From JAAYHV01 sp035268985 (lineage in GTDB: Bacteria > Bacillota > Clostridia > Peptostreptococcales > Anaerovoracaceae), in assembly GCA_035268985.1 (NCBI GenBank), contig DATFJV010000127.1, positions 1 through 64,000 on the forward strand: a stretch of DNA of 64,000 nt, in the 5' to 3' direction. The stretch's first letter is position 1, and the number at the start of each line of letters is the position of its first letter. Under the pieces are notes generated by a model. It had not been told where the DNA came from and did not search any database. It saw only the letters and a list, made by a program, of their open reading frames with translations. The position numbers and the translations under genes are program-made. Of this stretch, positions 56,005-64,000 are shown piece after piece.

Positions 56005-57653
56005 AAAAGAAAAAGAAAACAAAAGAAGCTAAAGAGAAACCAGCTAAAGAAAAAAAAGGTATCAATTTAGGGTTTAGGAAAAGCAAAGAGAAAAAGAAAA
56101 AAAAGTTATTTAAGAGCAAAGAAGAACGGTTAGAGCTAAAAAAACAAAGAAAAGCTAAACGTAAAAGCAAAAATAAAAAATTAGTGAATAAAATCCTTAC
56201 TTCAGCTGCAAACATGATTTCTTTGCATGATAAAGCACAAGATTTTTGCCTTATATTGATAAGAAAAATTGCGGTAGCTATCGTAAGTCAGCACCATAGA
56301 AATGTTAAAAATTTAACTGTGCATAGAAAAGAGCTTATATCAACTAGTATTGGTCTTGCTGTAGTGTTATTTGTTATGTTTTCAGTATTCAATAATAATA
56401 TGATTTATAGTTATTCGTATAACGGAAGATCATTAGGTTATGTGGAAAGAGAAGATGACGTACTTAAAATACTTGAATTAGCGGGGGAATCACTATCAGA
56501 ACAGACAAGTTCTAATGTTGAAATTGTTCCATATGAAAATGTAACATTCAAAACTGTTTCCGCAGCAAATAAAGATGTAGATGATATAGATACGGTTTTA
56601 AAAAGATTAACATACATGACAGACTTAGAGGTTAAAGCATATGGTATATATTCTGGCGAAGAGTTGTTGGTAATAGTAGAAAGTCAAGATAAAGGCCTTA
56701 CGACGCTATCAAAGGTTAAAGAATACTATATGCCTAAAGATGATAACGTTGAATATTTGAGTGCCGAATTTAAGGAAGAGATTGAGTTTAAAGAAATAGA
56801 TACCACACTTGTTAATGTAAACACTCCCTCAGTAGCTGCAGAAAAGTTAGTGAATGGAGAACAAACAGTTATAAATCATGTTGTAAAGCCTTCAGAAACT
56901 TATGAAGAAATAGCATCAATATACGGGATAAGTGTGAATGAATTACTGGCTCAAAATTCAGGGGTAAATCAAGACACGGCAACTGAAGGAGAAACCTTAT
57001 TTGTTGTTTCTGTAGCTCCGGTATTAACATTAGTAACTGTAGAGGAAAGAGTTTCTGCCGAAGAAATAGGATATGAAACAAAAGAAAAAGAGTCAGGTTA
57101 CTATTATGAAGGTGAAGAGATTGTAAGTGTAAGAGGATCTAAAGGAAAAGCTATTACAGAAGCGAGAATAACGAGAGAAAACGGAAAAGAAACGGAACAA
57201 GAGATAATAAGGCAAGAAGTTCTTGAAGAACCTACAACTGAAATCATCCTTATCGGTACGAAACCAGTTCCCCCTAAGCAAGGGACAGGTGAATATACCT
57301 CTCCCGTTAAGAGTGGAATACTCACATCGGGATATGGAATGAGATGGGGAAGAATGCATTATGGAATCGATTTAGCAGCACCTGTAGGAACACCGCTACA
57401 TGCTGCGGATGGAGGAACTGTAACATTTGCAGGATATAAAGGAGCTTATGGTTATTGTATTATAATTGACCATGGTGCTAATAATGAAACGCTTTATGGA
57501 CATTGTAATTCCTTGGCAGTATCAGTTGGTGATAAGGTATTTAAGGATCAAGTAATAGGCACAGTAGGTAATTCAGGAAGAAGCACAGGTCCTCATTGTC
57601 ACTTCGAAGTACATATTAACGGATCGACAGTTAATCCACAATTATACTTATAA
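55974..57653 (+). CDS. M23 family metallopeptidase with G5 and LysM-like domains, Lys-rich cytoplasmic tail
   Basis: A 559-residue membrane-anchored cell-wall hydrolase. Residues 1 to about 120 are an unusual Lys/Glu-rich cytoplasmic tail, then one transmembrane helix (about 121-140), a LysM-like region (about 301-345), a G5 domain (about 348-425) and the M23 peptidase with zinc ligands His462, Asp466 (HYGID) and His543 (HCHFEV). It should cut peptidoglycan cross-links. I prefer GTG 55974 after AAGAGG; ATG 55935 is 13 codons earlier but only three bases from GGAGG. It overlaps the DnaD gene. Confidence 0.88.
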   Translation: MDTEEQNSAVKKKKKTKEAKEKPAKEKKGINLGFRKSKEKKKKKLFKSKEERLELKKQRKAKRKSKNKKLVNKILTSAANMISLHDKAQDFCLILIRKIAVAIVSQHHRNVKNLTVHRKELISTSIGLAVVLFVMFSVFNNNMIYSYSYNGRSLGYVEREDDVLKILELAGESLSEQTSSNVEIVPYENVTFKTVSAANKDVDDIDTVLKRLTYMTDLEVKAYGIYSGEELLVIVESQDKGLTTLSKVKEYYMPKDDNVEYLSAEFKEEIEFKEIDTTLVNVNTPSVAAEKLVNGEQTVINHVVKPSETYEEIASIYGISVNELLAQNSGVNQDTATEGETLFVVSVAPVLTLVTVEERVSAEEIGYETKEKESGYYYEGEEIVSVRGSKGKAITEARITRENGKETEQEIIRQEVLEEPTTEIILIGTKPVPPKQGTGEYTSPVKSGILTSGYGMRWGRMHYGIDLAAPVGTPLHAADGGTVTFAGYKGAYGYCIIIDHGANNETLYGHCNSLAVSVGDKVFKDQVIGTVGNSGRSTGPHCHFEVHINGSTVNPQLYL

Positions 57654-57657
57654 AATA

Positions 57658-57685
57658 ATGAGCCGAATATAAAATTTCGGCTCAT
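57658..57685 (+). terminator. Hairpin after M23 peptidase gene
   Basis: ATGAGCCGAA (57658-57667) pairs with TTCGGCTCAT (57676-57685). There is no T-run after it, so termination efficiency is doubtful. Confidence 0.5.
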
Positions 57686-57709
57686 AGTATTAATTCATAA
57701 AGGAAATAT

Positions 57710-58006
57710 ATGAATAAGAAAAAAGCAAAAAATAATTGGTTTAAAACAATCATAACGGTAATTGCTGTAATTCTTTGTATAACCATAGGGTATTCTATAA
57801 AGACCATTGTTTCATTGCATATAGAAAACGAAGAATTAAAAGAAGAAAAACAAGAACTAATTGACGAAAGAGATAAACTTAAGTTGGAACTAGAAAATGT
57901 AAACACTGCAGAATTTATAGAAGAGCAAGCTAGGCTTCAATTAAAGCTTATTAAACCAGATGAAATTCTGTTTGTGTTGCCTGAGGAAGTAGATGAAGAA
58001 AATTAA
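57710..58006 (+). CDS. Septum formation initiator (FtsL/DivIC family) protein
   Basis: A 98-residue bitopic membrane protein: a short basic N-terminus, one transmembrane helix (residues about 11-32) and an extracellular coiled coil (about 35-63) followed by EFIEEQARLQLKLIKPDEILF, the typical DivIC/FtsL tail. It probably joins the FtsL-DivIC-FtsQ division complex. AAAGGAAA precedes ATG 57710 and it overlaps rnmV by 14 bases. Confidence 0.82.
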   Translation: MNKKKAKNNWFKTIITVIAVILCITIGYSIKTIVSLHIENEELKEEKQELIDERDKLKLELENVNTAEFIEEQARLQLKLIKPDEILFVLPEEVDEEN

Positions 58007-58550
58007 AGTTGAAGAAGCGATTATAGTTGAAGGAAGAGATGATACCCAAGCCATTAATAATGCTTTAGATTGTATGACTATCGAGACCCATGGATTTGGT
58101 ATTACAAAAAATACTTGGAAGCTCATAGATAGAGCATATAAAGAAAAAGGTATAATAGTGTTCACAGACCCAGATTTTTCAGGCAGGGAAATAAGGAAAA
58201 GAATTACAAAGGCGTTTCCCAAAGCAAAACAAGCATATTTACCTTTAAAAGAAAGTATTAAAAATGGTGACATAGGCATAGAAAATGCTAAACCTGAAGC
58301 TATAATAAAAGCAATAGAAAAGGTTCACTATGCTGTAAAAAATAGCGAAACAGATATTGATATGAGCTATATATATTCCAAAGGGCTAATAAGTAAGGAG
58401 AATTCTTCTGAACTCAGAGAAAAAGTATGTGACATATTAGGCATTGGATACTGTAATGGCAAAACTTTTTTGAAGAGGCTTAAAGCTTTTAACATTAGCA
58501 AAAATGAAGTAGAAGAAGCATTAAGGAAAATAAAGAATGAAAATATATGA
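57993..58550 (+). CDS. rnmV: Ribonuclease M5
   Basis: A 185-residue Toprim nuclease that matures 5S rRNA. EEAIIVEGRDDTQAIN supplies the catalytic glutamate and VFTDPDFSGREIRKRI the DxD motif of the Toprim fold. It overlaps rsmA by 14 bases; rnmV-rsmA pairs are common in Bacillota. Confidence 0.93.
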   Translation: MKKIKVEEAIIVEGRDDTQAINNALDCMTIETHGFGITKNTWKLIDRAYKEKGIIVFTDPDFSGREIRKRITKAFPKAKQAYLPLKESIKNGDIGIENAKPEAIIKAIEKVHYAVKNSETDIDMSYIYSKGLISKENSSELREKVCDILGIGYCNGKTFLKRLKAFNISKNEVEEALRKIKNENI

Positions 58551-59415
58551 AAAGCTTTATTCACCTAAAACTATAAATACGATTAAAAAAGATTATGGTT
58601 TTAGCATAAAAAAGAATTTAGGGCAGAACTTTTTAACTGACATTAACGTTATTGACGAGATCATTAAAGGTAGCTTAATAACTGATAATAGCTTAGTGGT
58701 GGAAATTGGTCCGGGCATAGGTGTTTTAACAAATGAAGTATCAAAAATAGCCAAGAAAGTAATAGCTATAGAAATAGACAAAAAATTGATTCCTATACTT
58801 AATGACATTTTTGAAGATTTAGATAACGTTGAAGTTATTAATGATGATATATTAAAAACAAATATAAATGACATTATAAATAAGCAAGAAGGAATTACCA
58901 ACGTAAGAATAATTGGTAATTTACCATACTACATTACGACCCCTATTATAATGAAACTTTTAGAGGACAAAGTGGGAGCAGATAGTATAACAGTCATGAT
59001 GCAAAAAGAAGTTGCCTCTAGAATAGCTGCAAATCCAGGTGATAAGGATTGTGGCGCTATAACTTATGCAGTTAATTATTACAGTTCGGTTTCTAAAATA
59101 TGTAATGTATCTAAAAACGTTTTTTATCCCATGCCCAATGTTGATTCTACGGTTCTCAGAATGGATATCCACAAAGAAAAGACATATAACGTAAAATATG
59201 AAGAAATGTTTTTTAAATGTATTAAAGCAGGTTTTGGACAAAGAAGAAAAACACTTTTAAATTCTCTTAGTAGCTTAAGAGAATTCAGTAAGGATGATAT
59301 AAAAAAAGCGTTAGAAGAAACGGATGTAGACTTTAATAGAAGAGCAGAAACCTTAAGCATAGAAGAGTTTAGCAAAATATCTAATGTTTTAGGAATGAAA
59401 GGAAAACTGAGTTGA
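58537..59415 (+). CDS. rsmA: 16S rRNA (adenine1518-N6/adenine1519-N6)-dimethyltransferase
   Basis: A 292-residue KsgA-type enzyme that dimethylates two adenines in helix 45 of 16S rRNA. KKNLGQNFLTD and VEIGPGIGVLTNEV (SAM site) are characteristic, and IIGNLPYYIT is the NLPY catalytic motif. It overlaps both neighbours, so it is part of one transcript with rnmV and the LtaS-like gene. Confidence 0.95.
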   Translation: MKIYEKLYSPKTINTIKKDYGFSIKKNLGQNFLTDINVIDEIIKGSLITDNSLVVEIGPGIGVLTNEVSKIAKKVIAIEIDKKLIPILNDIFEDLDNVEVINDDILKTNINDIINKQEGITNVRIIGNLPYYITTPIIMKLLEDKVGADSITVMMQKEVASRIAANPGDKDCGAITYAVNYYSSVSKICNVSKNVFYPMPNVDSTVLRMDIHKEKTYNVKYEEMFFKCIKAGFGQRRKTLLNSLSSLREFSKDDIKKALEETDVDFNRRAETLSIEEFSKISNVLGMKGKLS

Positions 59416-61427
59416 ATTGGTTAAGAAAGATTAATATTTTTAAAAAAGAAATTAAAAAATTTGAAGCTAGCGAAAATTATATTAAATATTTAGGTAAACT
59501 AGTAATAATTGCAATACTTTTAAATTTATTTATAGAGACATTTGCAAGACAGTCTAGGGGAATGACTCAAGGTCTTATGTATATGGTTACAAATCCTTTG
59601 GTATTCATTTGCAATACCTTAATTATTATTTCGGTGCTTTCAATATCGATATTGGTACATAAAAGGAATTTCCTCCTAATTTTACTTAGTACCCTTTGGG
59701 TAGCCCTAGGTATTGTTAACGGAGTAATTTTAGCAAAAAGAATGACCCCTTTTACATTATATGATATGCAAAATGCAAAAGATGGATTTTCAATATTAGA
59801 AAGTTACATGTCCCATAATCAAATAATATTATTAATAGTAGCTGCAGTGATATTACTTTTACTAACAATAGTTTTGTTTATAAAAGGAAGCATGTGGGTT
59901 AATATAAACTATAAGCATGCGATAGGAGCAATACTCCTTATAATTTTAATAACTTTGGGAACAACGTTTGCGTTAATCAAAGTTGGCCTATTAAGCACAT
60001 TCTTTGGTAATTTAAATTATGCGTATAATGATTATGGCGTTCCCTATTGCTTCATCAACACTTCTTTAAATAAAGGAATATCAAAACCCTTAGGTTACTC
60101 AAATGAAATGATAGATGGAATCATAACCAATGGCGATGAAAATAAAAAAAATGAAATATTAACCCCCGAAGACATAGATGTTGATATGCCAAATGTTGTA
60201 ATTGTTCAATTGGAATCATTTGTTGATCCGTCGTGGTACAATCATATTGAGCTTTCCAATGACCCTATTCCTACATTTACAGAATTATCAGAAAATTATA
60301 CATCAGGATCCTTCACGGTTCCAGCTTGCGGTGCAGGCACAGCAAATACAGAATTTGAAGTACTTACGGGATTAAGTGCAAAATTCTTTGGTCCTGGAGA
60401 ATATCCATACAAGGGAGAACTTAGGAATAAAACTTTGGAAAGTTTAGCATATGTATTTAAGAATTGCGGTTATGGCACACATGCTTTACATAATCACAGA
60501 GCAGTTTTCTATAACAGAAACGAAGTATACGGTAATCTAGGGTTTGATACGTTCACGCCAGTGGAATATATGAATGGAATAACAAAAACCCCGAATAACT
60601 GGGCAAAGGATGAAGTTTTAACTGGTGAAATTATGGATGTTATCACTATGTCACAAGAAAAAGATTTCATCTTCACTGTATCAGTTGAAGGACATGGTAG
60701 TTATCCAAGTGAACAAGTTTTTGAAAAACCATATACTACAGTTACTGCGGACGATGACTATACTAAATGGCGATATGAGTATTATGTAAATGAAATGCAT
60801 GAAATGGATAAATTCATTAAAGAACTGGTTGAGGAACTTGAAAATAATGGTGAAGATACAGTACTACTTATATATGGTGACCACATTCCTGCTTTGGACA
60901 TACTAGAAGATCAATACGGTGATGGAGATTTATACAAGACCCAGTATGTTATTTGGGACAATATGAATCTAGCAGAAAATGACGAAGATATATATGCGTA
61001 TGAAGTAGGAGCAAAACTCTTGAAATCAATTAAATTAGATAAAGGAACCGTTTTTAATTATCAAAAAGCAGTACCCAATGATTCGATCGAATTTCTTACT
61101 GGCTTAAAAGCATTGGGATATGATATGTTATACGGAAAGAATTACTGCTTGGACGAAAAAGTTTACGAGGCAGCAGATATAAGTTTAGGAACTAAAGAAA
61201 TTAAAATTAACGAAGTTAACAAAATTGGTAGTAAATACTATATTATGGGTGAAAATTTCACAGAACACAGTAGAATAACTTTGAATGGGCACGTTTTAAA
61301 AACAATATACTTGAGTCCAACACTAATAGGCCTAAATGAAAACGTGGACCCAAAAGACATAAAAAACATGAGAGTAAGTCAGATAGATACCAAAAGTAAA
61401 GAAATATTAGCTACTTGTGAAGATTAA
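59412..61427 (+). CDS. LtaS-family sulfatase/phosphoglycerol transferase
   Basis: A 671-residue membrane enzyme of the lipoteichoic acid synthase family. About five transmembrane helices occupy residues 25-190; the extracellular sulfatase-like domain follows, with probable nucleophile Thr310 in GAGTANTEFEV, metal site GDHIPALD and the SVEGHGSYP segment. It probably polymerises or transfers glycerol phosphate. A C-terminal extension of about 80 residues, with a TIG/Ig-like pattern, goes beyond the usual catalytic end. The start is TTG 59412, overlapping the rsmA stop by four bases. Confidence 0.85.
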   Translation: MNWLRKINIFKKEIKKFEASENYIKYLGKLVIIAILLNLFIETFARQSRGMTQGLMYMVTNPLVFICNTLIIISVLSISILVHKRNFLLILLSTLWVALGIVNGVILAKRMTPFTLYDMQNAKDGFSILESYMSHNQIILLIVAAVILLLLTIVLFIKGSMWVNINYKHAIGAILLIILITLGTTFALIKVGLLSTFFGNLNYAYNDYGVPYCFINTSLNKGISKPLGYSNEMIDGIITNGDENKKNEILTPEDIDVDMPNVVIVQLESFVDPSWYNHIELSNDPIPTFTELSENYTSGSFTVPACGAGTANTEFEVLTGLSAKFFGPGEYPYKGELRNKTLESLAYVFKNCGYGTHALHNHRAVFYNRNEVYGNLGFDTFTPVEYMNGITKTPNNWAKDEVLTGEIMDVITMSQEKDFIFTVSVEGHGSYPSEQVFEKPYTTVTADDDYTKWRYEYYVNEMHEMDKFIKELVEELENNGEDTVLLIYGDHIPALDILEDQYGDGDLYKTQYVIWDNMNLAENDEDIYAYEVGAKLLKSIKLDKGTVFNYQKAVPNDSIEFLTGLKALGYDMLYGKNYCLDEKVYEAADISLGTKEIKINEVNKIGSKYYIMGENFTEHSRITLNGHVLKTIYLSPTLIGLNENVDPKDIKNMRVSQIDTKSKEILATCED

Positions 61428-61436
61428 GGATTTGCC

Positions 61437-61982
61437 ATGGAAACTTTAGAAACAAAAAGATTAATATTGAGAGCTTGGAATATAGATGATGCAAAAGCTT
61501 TATACGAGTATGCAAAGCATCCAGATGTTGGCCCACATGCGGGATGGAAACCCCATGAAAGTGTAGAAGAGTCTTCTAAAATATTAAAAGAGATATTACT
61601 ACCTGCGGAAGCATGGGCTGTAATATATAAAGAAACTGATGAAATAATTGGTAATATCGCTTTAGAAACTGATAGGATAAGACCAGGGGTACTTAGTAAA
61701 GAACTTGGATATGGTTTAAAGCATGAATGGTGGGGTAAAGGTATTATTACAGAGGCATCAAAAGAAGTTATAAGGTTCGGATTTGAAGATTTGAACTTAG
61801 AGATTATTGCTATACATACTTCGGAAGTGAACAAAAGATCTCAAAGGGTTATAGAAAAATGTGGTTTCAATTATGAAGGTTTAATTAGATGTGCTACAAG
61901 AACACATAAGGGAGAATTAAGAAATTCCTATGTTTATTCCATTACAAAAGAAGAATGGATAAAAATAAATAGCAAAGAATAA
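61437..61982 (+). CDS. GNAT family N-acetyltransferase (RimJ/RimL type)
   Basis: A 181-residue GNAT protein starting METLETKRLILRAWNIDD, with GYGLKHEWWGKGIITEASKE as the acetyl-CoA-binding motif A and NKRSQRVIEKCGF as motif B. Relatives acetylate ribosomal-protein or other amino groups; the substrate here is unknown. It follows the LtaS-like gene by nine bases and is convergent with aroB. Confidence 0.85.
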   Translation: METLETKRLILRAWNIDDAKALYEYAKHPDVGPHAGWKPHESVEESSKILKEILLPAEAWAVIYKETDEIIGNIALETDRIRPGVLSKELGYGLKHEWWGKGIITEASKEVIRFGFEDLNLEIIAIHTSEVNKRSQRVIEKCGFNYEGLIRCATRTHKGELRNSYVYSITKEEWIKINSKE

Positions 61983-61983
61983 T

Positions 61984-63027
61984 TTAATCTTTGCCAGAAT
62001 TTAAATAATCTCGCAATAGGTTCAAATCTAGTTTAACCAGTTTGCATTTTCCAATTTCTGTAGGTACTATGATGTTAATCTTATCTCTGTTTATACGTTT
62101 CGACATTATTGCGTAATTATATAGATCCTCAACTGAGTAATTGATCTCAGTATTAAATCCTAAGTCATTTAGTAGCAAATTTAATTCTTCAGAGATATCG
62201 TTATCAGTCAAATTCATGTTATAGGCTGCTTTTGCTTCGAAAACCATGCCTGCTGCTATTGCATGTCCATGAGAAATACTATAGCCGCTAAGCTTTTCAA
62301 TTGCATGACCTATAAGATGACCAAAGCTTAGAAGTTGCCTTAAACTTTCTTCGTACTGGTCTGCTTCTACAATGGACTTTTTAATTGAAACGCAACGTTC
62401 AATAACATAATTATAGGAATTACTTTTAATTGGAGATAACAAATTTTTATCAGTTACCACAGCGTTTTTAACAGCTTCTGCAATTCCATCCATTCGTTTA
62501 ACGGTTGGTAAAGTATTAAATACCATAGGGTCGCATAATACTATTAAAGGATTCCAAAAGCTACCAACAAGATTTTTACCCCTTAGTAAGTTAATGCCGG
62601 TTTTTCCGCCTACGGAAGAATCTAAAGAGGCAAGGTAAGAAGTTGGAATTTGCACATATTTGATTCCTCTCATATAAGAGGAAGCAACAAAACCTGCTAA
62701 ATCACCGACAACACCACCCCCTAGAGCGATTATACAGTCAAATTTTGTGAGACCTTCATCTCCAATGGCTTCAATTATATTAGCGTAATTAGCTAGGCTT
62801 TTTGAGTGTTCTCCAGGAGGAAATACTACCTTAGAAGTTATATAACCGGCGTTTTCCAGACTAGATTTTACCTTACTCGCATAAAGGGAATTTACTGTAC
62901 TATCAGTGATAATACAAAGCTTACAGGGTTTTAAATACTCCAATAAGTATTTGCCCAATGAATTAAGTAAATTTTCTTCAATAATTACATCGTAAGATGG
63001 ATTTGTATTTATAGATATTTTAGTCAT
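61984..63027 (-). CDS. aroB: 3-dehydroquinate synthase
   Basis: AroB cyclises DAHP to 3-dehydroquinate, the second shikimate-pathway step, using NAD+ and a divalent metal. The 347-residue protein has PPGEHSKS, IIALGGGVVGDLAGFVAS (NAD-binding) and the metal-ligand histidines in SFGHLIGHAIE and SHGHAIAAGM. GGAG precedes ATG 63027. It ends one base after the GNAT stop, convergent, and is divergent from the RND gene. Confidence 0.94.
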   Translation of the reverse strand: MTKISINTNPSYDVIIEENLLNSLGKYLLEYLKPCKLCIITDSTVNSLYASKVKSSLENAGYITSKVVFPPGEHSKSLANYANIIEAIGDEGLTKFDCIIALGGGVVGDLAGFVASSYMRGIKYVQIPTSYLASLDSSVGGKTGINLLRGKNLVGSFWNPLIVLCDPMVFNTLPTVKRMDGIAEAVKNAVVTDKNLLSPIKSNSYNYVIERCVSIKKSIVEADQYEESLRQLLSFGHLIGHAIEKLSGYSISHGHAIAAGMVFEAKAAYNMNLTDNDISEELNLLLNDLGFNTEINYSVEDLYNYAIMSKRINRDKINIIVPTEIGKCKLVKLDLNLLRDYLNSGKD

Positions 63028-63092
63028 CTTTAAATCTCCTAACTAATAAATATTAACATAAATAACTTAAAATAACAATGAAGAGGCGTTAA

Positions 63093-64000
63093 ATGATAAA
63101 ACAAAGTGTTAAAAAGCCATTTACCATATTTGTAGCAATGGCAGTAATAATTATACTAGGACTAGTGTCATATATAAGAATGGTTCCGGATTTATTTCCT
63201 GAAATGGATTTGCCATATGTTGTGGTTTTAACACCATATCCAGGTTCTACACCGGAAAAAGTAGAAAGTGAAATTAATAAACCTTTGGAACGATCTTTTA
63301 TGATGCTGGAAAATATAGAAAATGTGCAATCCACAGCAAATTCGAGCTATTCAGTAGTTACTCTTGAATTTAATGAAGAAGCTGATATAAATGATGTGGT
63401 TGTAGATATACTCCAAGATATTAATATGCACGAAGGATCTTGGGACGAAATGATTGGTACTTCTACTATAATGAAGTTAAATCCTAGCATGATTCCGGTC
63501 AGCGTTATGGCCGTTGAATATGAGGGCTACGAGATAAGTGAACTATCGAATTTTCTTGAAGAAGAACTTTTAGATGAACTGGAAGGTGTCACTGGAGTGG
63601 CTTCAGTTGATGCAAACGGAATATTGAAAGAAAGAATAATGGTATCAATTAATCAAGCGAAAATTGATAATCTAAATAATAAGATACTTGACGAACTAGA
63701 TACAACTTTAGCAAATTCAAAAAATGAGCTCATAAGCCAAAAGAATGCATTAAATGAAGGATTAGTAAAAACCAAAGATGGTTTGGAAGAAATCGATAGT
63801 GGCCTTGATCAAGTTAATCAAGGATTGATAGGTATACAAGTTAGCAAAAGTCTTATTGATGGATTGGAAAATGTAGAAGATAGTGATGAATTAGATGATT
63901 TTATTGAAGAAAATGAAGTTGAACTTCCAATAGACGAGAATACTTTAACTCAATATACTACATTTAAAGAAAATTTAGACAGCCAAGAAAAAGAATTGCT
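63093..64000 (+). CDS. RND-family efflux transporter permease, 5' part (cut by window edge)
   Basis: The open frame starts at ATG 63093 after AAGAGG and runs off the window, giving about 302 residues. MIKQSVKKPFTIFVAMAVII, then MVPDLFPEMDLPYVVV and YPGSTPEKVESEINKPLE, is the classic first helix and porter-domain start of RND (AcrB/HAE-type) permeases. After about residue 190 the sequence becomes a long polar, heptad-like helix (DELDTTLANSKNELISQKN onward), an insertion seen in some Bacillota RND proteins. Only the start is visible. Confidence 0.85.
   Translation, partial: MIKQSVKKPFTIFVAMAVIIILGLVSYIRMVPDLFPEMDLPYVVVLTPYPGSTPEKVESEINKPLERSFMMLENIENVQSTANSSYSVVTLEFNEEADINDVVVDILQDINMHEGSWDEMIGTSTIMKLNPSMIPVSVMAVEYEGYEISELSNFLEEELLDELEGVTGVASVDANGILKERIMVSINQAKIDNLNNKILDELDTTLANSKNELISQKNALNEGLVKTKDGLEEIDSGLDQVNQGLIGIQVSKSLIDGLENVEDSDELDDFIEENEVELPIDENTLTQYTTFKENLDSQEKEL

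Overview
The window looks like the replication-origin region of a low-GC, anaerobic, amino-acid-fermenting member of the Clostridia (Bacillota). I infer this from the AT-rich sequence, strong AGGAGG ribosome binding sites, an rpmH-dnaA-dnaN-recF-gyrBA core, ferredoxin-linked 2-oxoacid oxidoreductase, an [FeFe] hydrogenase, a histidine-degradation operon, B12-dependent methionine synthase and an S-box riboswitch. The arrangement (gyrBA followed by an anti-sigma/SigB pair) resembles Peptostreptococcales/Tissierellales-type genomes; no species can be named from sequence alone.

Left part (1-20 kb): a truncated tRNA-Arg at the edge, a CoA-transferase, purA and alr, then a four-subunit 2-oxoacid:ferredoxin oxidoreductase (korDABC). 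A flavin reductase with a possible attenuator, a degenerate amidohydrolase and a DUF2284 protein follow. On the minus strand lies a complete hut operon (hutH-hutU-hutI-cyclodeaminase-formiminotransferase-GntR regulator), which takes histidine to glutamate and passes the formimino carbon to tetrahydrofolate. Beside it are a group-B-like [FeFe] hydrogenase and rpsF-ssb-rpsR, then dtd.

Middle (20-32 kb): an alpha/beta-hydrolase gene is split by an IS110-family element with a structured non-coding end (candidate bridge RNA). Then come DUF2148, cysK, plsC, focA and a minus-strand cluster gyrB-gyrA-rsbW-like-sigB-trpS.

Methionine operon (32.6-39.1 kb): a promoter, a SAM-I riboswitch and terminator control six plus-strand genes. 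Three (HcyBio/COG1900, NIL-ferredoxin, UPF0280/COG2122) match the anaerobic route that makes homocysteine directly from aspartate semialdehyde and sulfide. The other three (metF, a stand-alone MetH reactivation domain and a short metH) make methionine. The operon sits between recF and gyrB and faces the replication fork.

Origin and right arm (39-64 kb): recF, dnaN and dnaA run leftwards. The dnaN-dnaA gap contains a DnaA box, a G-cluster and six DnaA-trio triplets; a second set of DnaA boxes lies upstream of dnaA. Rightwards run rpmH-rnpA-yidD-yidC-jag-mnmE-mnmG-rsmG, two perfect parS sites, parA-parB, a GdpP-like phosphodiesterase without membrane helices, rplI, dnaB, an unusual DnaD protein ending in a helicase-loader-type zinc module but with no AAA+ domain, an M23 peptidase, a DivIC-like protein, rnmV, rsmA, an LtaS-like synthase and a GNAT. 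aroB (minus) and a truncated RND transporter close the window.

The points most worth a second look are the riboswitch-controlled homocysteine operon inserted in the origin cluster, the cysteine-rich degenerate anti-sigma factor without an RsbV partner, the DnaD/loader fusion, and the IS110 element with its interrupted target.
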